37,126 bases of DNA from Bacteroidales bacterium (GTDB lineage: Bacteria; Bacteroidota; Bacteroidia; Bacteroidales; UBA932): contig JAGCUV010000024.1 in the NCBI GenBank assembly GCA_017962705.1, positions 1 to 37,126 of the forward strand, written 5' to 3'. Numbering within the stretch: position 1 is the stretch's first letter; every line of letters starts with the position of its first letter. Position numbers and translations under genes: made by a program. This document shows positions 35,401-37,126 of the stretch, piece after piece. The notes below the pieces were generated by a model. It searched no databases. It was given only the letters and a program-made list of their open reading frames with translations, and was not told where the DNA came from.

Positions 35401-35637
35401 AAATCCACCACCCGGGTGGAGGAATTCGGCGAGGCTGGAATCAGTTTTGCGATGCAGTATGACGGCGGTACGCTCAAGTCGCTCGGCGGCTTCAAGATAG
35501 GCACCAACGGCAACAACTACAATAAGATCTACTTCGACCTGACCGGTACGTACACCGCCTCCGTCGGCGAAAAGCTCTACAGTACCGTCCATTGGGAAAT
35601 AGACTATATGTCCGACTATCTCCACAAAGAAGATTGA
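32446..35637 (+). CDS. Large lipoprotein: fimbrillin-like + ANCY/Fib_succ_major module + unknown beta-rich domains
   Basis: This 1063-aa lipoprotein (LAAC, Cys21, then AKEQ) ends the PUL operon. The fimbrillin-like part (about 35-285) has MRWQEGDAINVM, YALYPYSTG and FYNVLGLLKLSLTG, close to the 27172 protein. The shared module (about 290-605) has ANCY (293-296), YKFKAVKGNSAES, ILWSWHIWI, MDRNLGAL, YEWGRKDPFP, VWDPCPPGYRVP (Asp501) and LPVRCC. After it, a repeat-like segment (about 620-750; LVNGIDSGNDNF, YWKVNGV, LYRIDPESGSW) leads into a beta-rich C-terminus (about 750-1063) with no motif I recognise; it ends VHWEIDYMSDYLHKED. It could be an unclassified lyase or hydrolase, or a binding protein. 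The ATG at 32446 gives a positively charged signal start (MHRKFY) and is preferred to the one at 32464. A strong terminator follows. Confidence 0.82.
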   Translation: MHRKFYMNYLPLLVLFLLAACAKEQAGPSESQPKNSQETTLKALTEPASDSRAVLVESQMRWQEGDAINVMTMSSHNCGAYILTSGAGGTVGTFSGGEISQSTEYYALYPYSTGLTKTSGRYRFSIPQTQTWQNESVGRGANIMVATFTDPSVNLQFYNVLGLLKLSLTGRQKIYKISVTDADDSHRLWGKASLALDGNQGTASQSLEMSDGDNTLELLCPGGVQLSSAARSFYLAAPAGSFASGMTVAIYGSNASEPLEVFSTTKDNHIVRSAIRAMAVKDVVSDLSSDETANCYPLYVAGNYKFKAVKGNSAESVGSVAGVDVLWESDGTISAPQVSDIIGNARYSDGYVFFTATGTPGNALIAARDDQDNILWSWHIWIPSTTLKAATYSNATSGGVMDRNLGALTATEGNPLSNGLTYEWGRKDPFPGAAAYSSGNQAAATTGSFTSSLTSETKGTEAYSVAHPMEYLYCTSAVQSNQDWVYGGNNNHWGSSKTVWDPCPPGYRVPMSGVWSNLTYENGTYAMLLDGKHWYPVPGYRWSSDGALHGTTSNGFYWTATAGTNQATYGKYSYNKDNPASSTFEPAKTMSRSAGLPVRCCTDATPSVDPPSEGDKAFFTALPAGTLVNGIDSGNDNFTMRFSNGSSVELSSSRSALLSVSSDGYWKVNGVKGSYQYASNPLYRIDPESGSWLCDGVSTGTSALPYPVSYGDQEVTSVVEQSRKVSVNFSDGSSISFPKNISWGMYVQKTATRLYVYMGKASSSSWIRHDFYYRNKAYTGGSTYPDYYDNWGLGKPVNCTRNGTSFSLGEELFLAGEAEAAVQTYDAREPAQKTYSGGVLHGWENICIDGSDRMFSLKIDGNIVSETGTLSLQSASLVEIEQTSLVARAYSPEGPENAYAKATKKWTFKDGVVTIQVEYEFLSETELFQSMFGMFCVKRLRTKGDTSSGYITNLAWKDNTPYKMYEVTEGWESAVSASAPLKSKDKSTTRVEEFGEAGISFAMQYDGGTLKSLGGFKIGTNGNNYNKIYFDLTGTYTASVGEKLYSTVHWEIDYMSDYLHKED

Positions 35638-35655
35638 AAATCAATCTTTTGCGGT

Positions 35656-35710
35656 AAATATACACAATTTCGTACACAAAAAACGAGATTGTGTATATTT
35701 TCTTTTATTA
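35656..35710 (+). terminator. PUL operon terminator (possibly bidirectional)
   Basis: A 13-bp perfect inverted repeat (AAATATACACAAT 35656-35668 with 35688-35700) extends inward, through one G-T pair, to an 18-bp stem with a 9-base loop (35674-35682). The T-rich sequence TTTTCTTTT follows (35697-35705). It lies 18 bases after the last PUL stop codon. Confidence 0.85.
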
Positions 35711-35751
35711 CCCTCTGTTCTACCCTACACAGCCCGTTCGCAGAAAGATTC

Positions 35752-35801
35752 AGTGTAATTCGTTTCTTTCGGTTAACTTTGTTCTGTTAACGCATTACAC
35801 T
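35752..35801 (+). promoter_or_regulatory. Promoter inside nested palindromes
   Basis: AGTGTAAT (35752-35759) and its complement ATTACACT (35794-35801) enclose two copies of the palindrome GTTAAC (35772-35777 and 35786-35791). The first GTTAAC overlaps a -7 match TAACTTTG (35774-35781), and the outer arm ends at the ATG at 35802. The same GGTTAACTTTG occurs at the susC promoter (5693-5703). The architecture is that of a repressor-type operator over a promoter. Confidence 0.5.
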
Positions 35802-35900
35802 ATGACCGCCAGAGAAGAATTCAGTCAACTGTATAATTCCGACCGAATGTTGGCATTTGTCTGCAAGATTCTCGTCTTGCTTGGCAAATTTGGTTCATGA
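35802..35900 (+). pseudogene. 32-aa ORF, possible remnant of an ECF sigma factor gene
   Basis: ATG 35802 to TGA 35900 encodes a short protein beginning MTAREEFSQLYNSDRMLAFV and ending LLGKFGS. The run EEFSQLY...RMLAFV recalls the start of region 2 in Bacteroidota ECF sigma factors (F-x-x-LY...R-x-L-x-F), but the rest of such a gene is absent, and very AT-rich sequence follows. A clear -7 element and palindromes precede it. It could be the truncated 5' end of a sigma gene at an insertion boundary, or an independent small protein. The sigma likeness is weak. Confidence 0.3.
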
Positions 35901-35924
35901 TAATTTGTATAGCAATCATTTTAT

Positions 35925-35955
35925 TTTGTAATTACAAGAATTGTTTTTAAATTTG
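35925..35955 (+). promoter_or_regulatory. Promoter of the SecB-containing three-gene cassette
   Basis: TTTG (35925-35928) and TAAATTTG (35948-35955) are 19 bases apart, a full match to the Bacteroidota -33/-7 consensus. Transcription should begin near 35962, giving a leader of about 50 bases to the ATG at 36013. No gene lies between 35901 and 36012; the stretch is about three-quarters A+T. Confidence 0.7.
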
Positions 35956-36012
35956 TAAACCATTTTTAGCCAATTTATGGCTATTTTGTTAGTTATTAAT
36001 GAGTTAAAGATT

Positions 36013-36225
36013 ATGGCAGATTTGGTTCAAGAGCTTTTAGCTTATTTGGCAATGACTCCCAGGGACCAGAAAATTAAGGAGTGGGAGGCCTTATCGATTT
36101 TTGACGAATGTGGCCCCGGGGTCTTTGACTATCTGGACGCGATCTCGGAAAGAGTTCCAGTAATTGAAATTTCTAACAGACAATTGAATCCAGAGTTCAC
36201 TCTGGATTCTTCTTTTTCATTATAG
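36013..36225 (+). CDS. Small protein (70 aa), first gene of SecB cassette, possible antitoxin
   Basis: The protein starts MADLVQELLAYLAMTPRDQ and continues through KIKEWEALSIFDECGPGVFDYLDAI to a short C-terminus (VIEISNRQLNPEFTLDSSFSL). It appears helical in its first 50 residues, with no DNA-binding motif I can recognise. An in-frame ATG at 35977 would add 12 hydrophobic residues; the later start is preferred, without strong evidence. It is followed after five bases by a SecB-like gene. In known toxin-antitoxin-chaperone modules the antitoxin carries a C-terminal segment that makes it depend on the SecB-like chaperone; the short C-terminal tail here could serve that way. A terminator-like hairpin lies inside its 3' end. 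The antitoxin role rests on context alone. Confidence 0.65.
   Translation: MADLVQELLAYLAMTPRDQKIKEWEALSIFDECGPGVFDYLDAISERVPVIEISNRQLNPEFTLDSSFSL
36186..36215 (+). terminator. Terminator-like hairpin within the 3' end of the small gene (attenuator candidate)
   Basis: GAATCCAGAG (36186-36195) and CTCTGGATTC (36200-36209) form a perfect 10-bp stem with a TTCA loop, followed by TTCTTTTT (36208-36215). The structure ends ten bases before the stop codon at 36223-36225. A ribosome translating the gene to its end would cover the stem, so downstream expression could depend on translation. Confidence 0.65.
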
Positions 36226-36230
36226 TATTT

Positions 36231-36644
36231 ATGGAAGCAGCACGGTTCTCTTTAGTTGATTATCATTTTGACAAGGTTATTCTTAACCTTGATATGTTGA
36301 GGCAAGATTCTTCTTTTGATATCAAATTCAGTCCATCAGGCATCTTCATCTCTAAGACAAAGGAATATATTCTGACTTTTTTGTTTACTGCCGGCTATGA
36401 CGGAAGTAATGAAGAATCTATTATTTCTGTGAGATGTCAAGCTAAATATGTATTCAAGGGGGTCTCTTCGTTTGAGGAGATTCCGCCATTCTTCTACAAC
36501 AATGCTATTGCAATCTTGTTCCCTTATGTCCGTTCTTTTATCAGTACGATAACTCTTCAAGCAAATATTCAACCTCTATTGTTGCCAACATTAAATTTGT
36601 CTGATCTTCAAGACATTCTCAAAAAGAATACAACAGAACAGTAG
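36231..36644 (+). CDS. SecB-like chaperone
   Basis: This 137-aa protein matches the SecB family (PF02556). It begins with a strand like those of SecB-like proteins (FSLVDYHFDKVILNL). Its second half carries the family core: NNAIAILFPYVRSFISTIT (about 90-108, with FPYVR at 97-101) and then PLLLPTLNLSDL (about 115-126), equivalent to the FPYxR and P-x-LxLPPINF regions of SecB. Canonical SecB keeps preproteins unfolded for export; solitary SecB-like proteins such as Rv1957 of Mycobacterium tuberculosis instead stabilise an antitoxin in toxin-antitoxin-chaperone modules. Here the gene is sandwiched between two small genes (gaps of 5 and 7 bases) and not next to secretion genes, so the second role is more likely. 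Its base composition is clearly AT-richer than the PUL. Confidence 0.85.
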   Translation: MEAARFSLVDYHFDKVILNLDMLRQDSSFDIKFSPSGIFISKTKEYILTFLFTAGYDGSNEESIISVRCQAKYVFKGVSSFEEIPPFFYNNAIAILFPYVRSFISTITLQANIQPLLLPTLNLSDLQDILKKNTTEQ

Positions 36645-36651
36645 TGGTAGG

Positions 36652-37005
36652 ATGCCTCGTAAGATTCTTTTTCAAACTGTTGATGATAGAGATAATCCCG
36701 ATGCCGTGCTTCGGGACGCCCCTTTTAAGTGTGATATCGCTCGTGATCCATGGTTAGGAGAGGGTTATTATTTCTGGGATACTTTTATTGAATTAGCACA
36801 TTGGTGGGGTAGGAAGGGATATTTTGGTCGTTATATGATCCTCCAGAAAATAGTTGATTATTCGTATGAGGATTTTTTTGATTTAGTTGGGAATACCGAA
36901 CATATATGTGTGTTGGAGAGATGTTCAACTATTTTATCAAAAGAGTTTGGACAGAAGAATCCTACTGTTGCAAAAGTAATAGAATTGCTGCTCTCGAAAA
37001 AGTAG
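36652..37005 (+). CDS. Small protein with GxGYYFW motif, possible toxin (ADP-ribosyltransferase-like?)
   Basis: This 117-aa protein starts MPRKILFQTVDDRDNPDAV. Residues 34-52 read WLGEGYYFWDTFIELAHWW. That layout, a G-x-G-aromatic-aromatic strand followed after some ten residues by A-x-W-W, resembles the 'GxGFYLT...A..WA' region of DUF3990-type and other ADP-ribosyltransferase-fold proteins, in which it helps bind NAD. The rest (IVDYSYEDFFDLVGNTEHICVLERC) does not let me name a catalytic residue, and at 117 aa it may be short for such a fold. Being third in an operon with a SecB-like chaperone makes a toxin role plausible. It could equally be a non-toxic member of an uncharacterised Bacteroidota family. 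The start follows the SecB-like stop by seven bases (GTGGTAGG before the ATG). Confidence 0.6.
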   Translation: MPRKILFQTVDDRDNPDAVLRDAPFKCDIARDPWLGEGYYFWDTFIELAHWWGRKGYFGRYMILQKIVDYSYEDFFDLVGNTEHICVLERCSTILSKEFGQKNPTVAKVIELLLSKK

Positions 37006-37037
37006 ACACGGAAGGGTAGAAAAAGATTGAAAGTTTG

Positions 37038-37045
37038 TACCTTTG
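37038..37045 (+). promoter_or_regulatory. -7 element upstream of the terminal structured region
   Basis: TACCTTTG (37038-37045) matches TAnnTTTG exactly. No convincing -33 TTG is placed 19-21 bases upstream. Transcription would begin near 37051, exactly where the sequence turns GC-rich. Confidence 0.45.
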
Positions 37046-37050
37046 TTTGA

Positions 37051-37126
37051 GCGCCCACGGAGGCGGTTATCCTCGGCAGGACGAGGAGAGCCCTTTCCTG
37101 GAGCTCCCCGCAGGCCTGACGGGAGA
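37051..37126 (+). ncRNA. Possible structured non-coding RNA, cut by window end
   Basis: After very AT-rich sequence, the last 76 bases become GC-rich and full of complementary blocks: CCTCG/CGAGG (37071-37075 with 37082-37086), CCCG/CGGG (37107-37110 with 37120-37123), and the palindrome CAGGCCTG (37111-37118). A -7 element sits just upstream. No long reading frame is evident. I could not match it to tmRNA, RNase P RNA or SRP RNA; it may instead be the start of an unrelated gene leader. Confidence 0.3.

Noticed and set aside
36336-36572. 78-aa minus-strand frame as an antitoxin gene
   Set aside because: It is antisense to the SecB-like gene, has no promoter, and shows no antitoxin features.
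37051-37126. RNase P RNA or tmRNA at the window end
   Set aside because: GAGGAGAGCCC slightly resembles the conserved GAGGAAAGTCC of RNase P RNA, but the following sequence does not fit, and the tmRNA start is absent.

Overview
The window comes from a Bacteroidales-type genome (phylum Bacteroidota). Evidence: a SusC/SusD pair, a hybrid two-component regulator, many MKK/MKR-type lipoproteins with short acidic stretches after the lipobox cysteine, and promoters of the TAnnTTTG (-7) class. The genus cannot be fixed from the sequence alone. I see no tRNA, rRNA, CRISPR array, transposase or integrase.

Layout. (1) 1-175 is the 3' end of elongation factor P, followed by a terminator. (2) 176-2249 is an intergenic region of unusual architecture (interlocked inverted repeats, then four phased GAGCCGA repeats, then a promoter) leading into a winged-helix/AAA-like ATPase/PD-(D/E)XK protein. 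(3) 2292-35637 is one large polysaccharide utilization locus (PUL). A divergent HTCS regulator (minus strand) faces an operon of 15 genes on the plus strand, with gaps of at most 25 bases or small overlaps, ending at a strong hairpin terminator (35656-35710). The operon holds SusC, SusD, two fimbrillin-like/Fib_succ_major surface lipoproteins, two tiny proteins, an unknown lipoprotein, a GH28-like beta-helix, a GH-A (agarase-like) hydrolase, GH89, GH3, a DUF4886-CE15 double esterase, and three large lipoproteins that carry a shared 'ANCY' module joined to an SGNH esterase, a metallophosphoesterase, or a C-terminal domain I do not recognise. (4) 35711-37010 is AT-rich accessory DNA: a short, possibly decayed ORF behind nested palindromes, then a three-gene cassette of a 70-aa protein, a SecB-like chaperone and a small protein with a GxGYYFW motif. 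(5) The window ends in what may be the 5' part of a structured RNA.

How the PUL genes probably work together (inference from family knowledge). Surface lipoproteins with fimbrillin-like and ANCY/Fib_succ_major domains capture a glycan and, in three cases, also act on it. GH28-like, GH-A and GH89 lipoproteins cut it. SusCD imports the fragments. GH3 and the DUF4886-CE15 esterase, which have cleavable (non-lipoprotein) signals, finish the job in the periplasm. The HTCS reports the ligand to a direct-repeat operator between the divergent promoters. The mix (glucuronoyl esterase, SGNH esterases, alpha-HexNAcase family, GH28-like, GH3) points to a decorated, uronate-containing heteropolysaccharide; the exact substrate is not readable from sequence.

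Main points for a second look: a SecB-containing tripartite cassette with a terminator-like hairpin inside its first gene; an HTCS that has lost both its phosphoacceptor histidine and its whole ATPase domain; a recurrent ANCY module shuffled onto different catalytic domains; two related 40-48 aa proteins, each directly upstream of such a lipoprotein; and the phased repeats before the ATPase gene.
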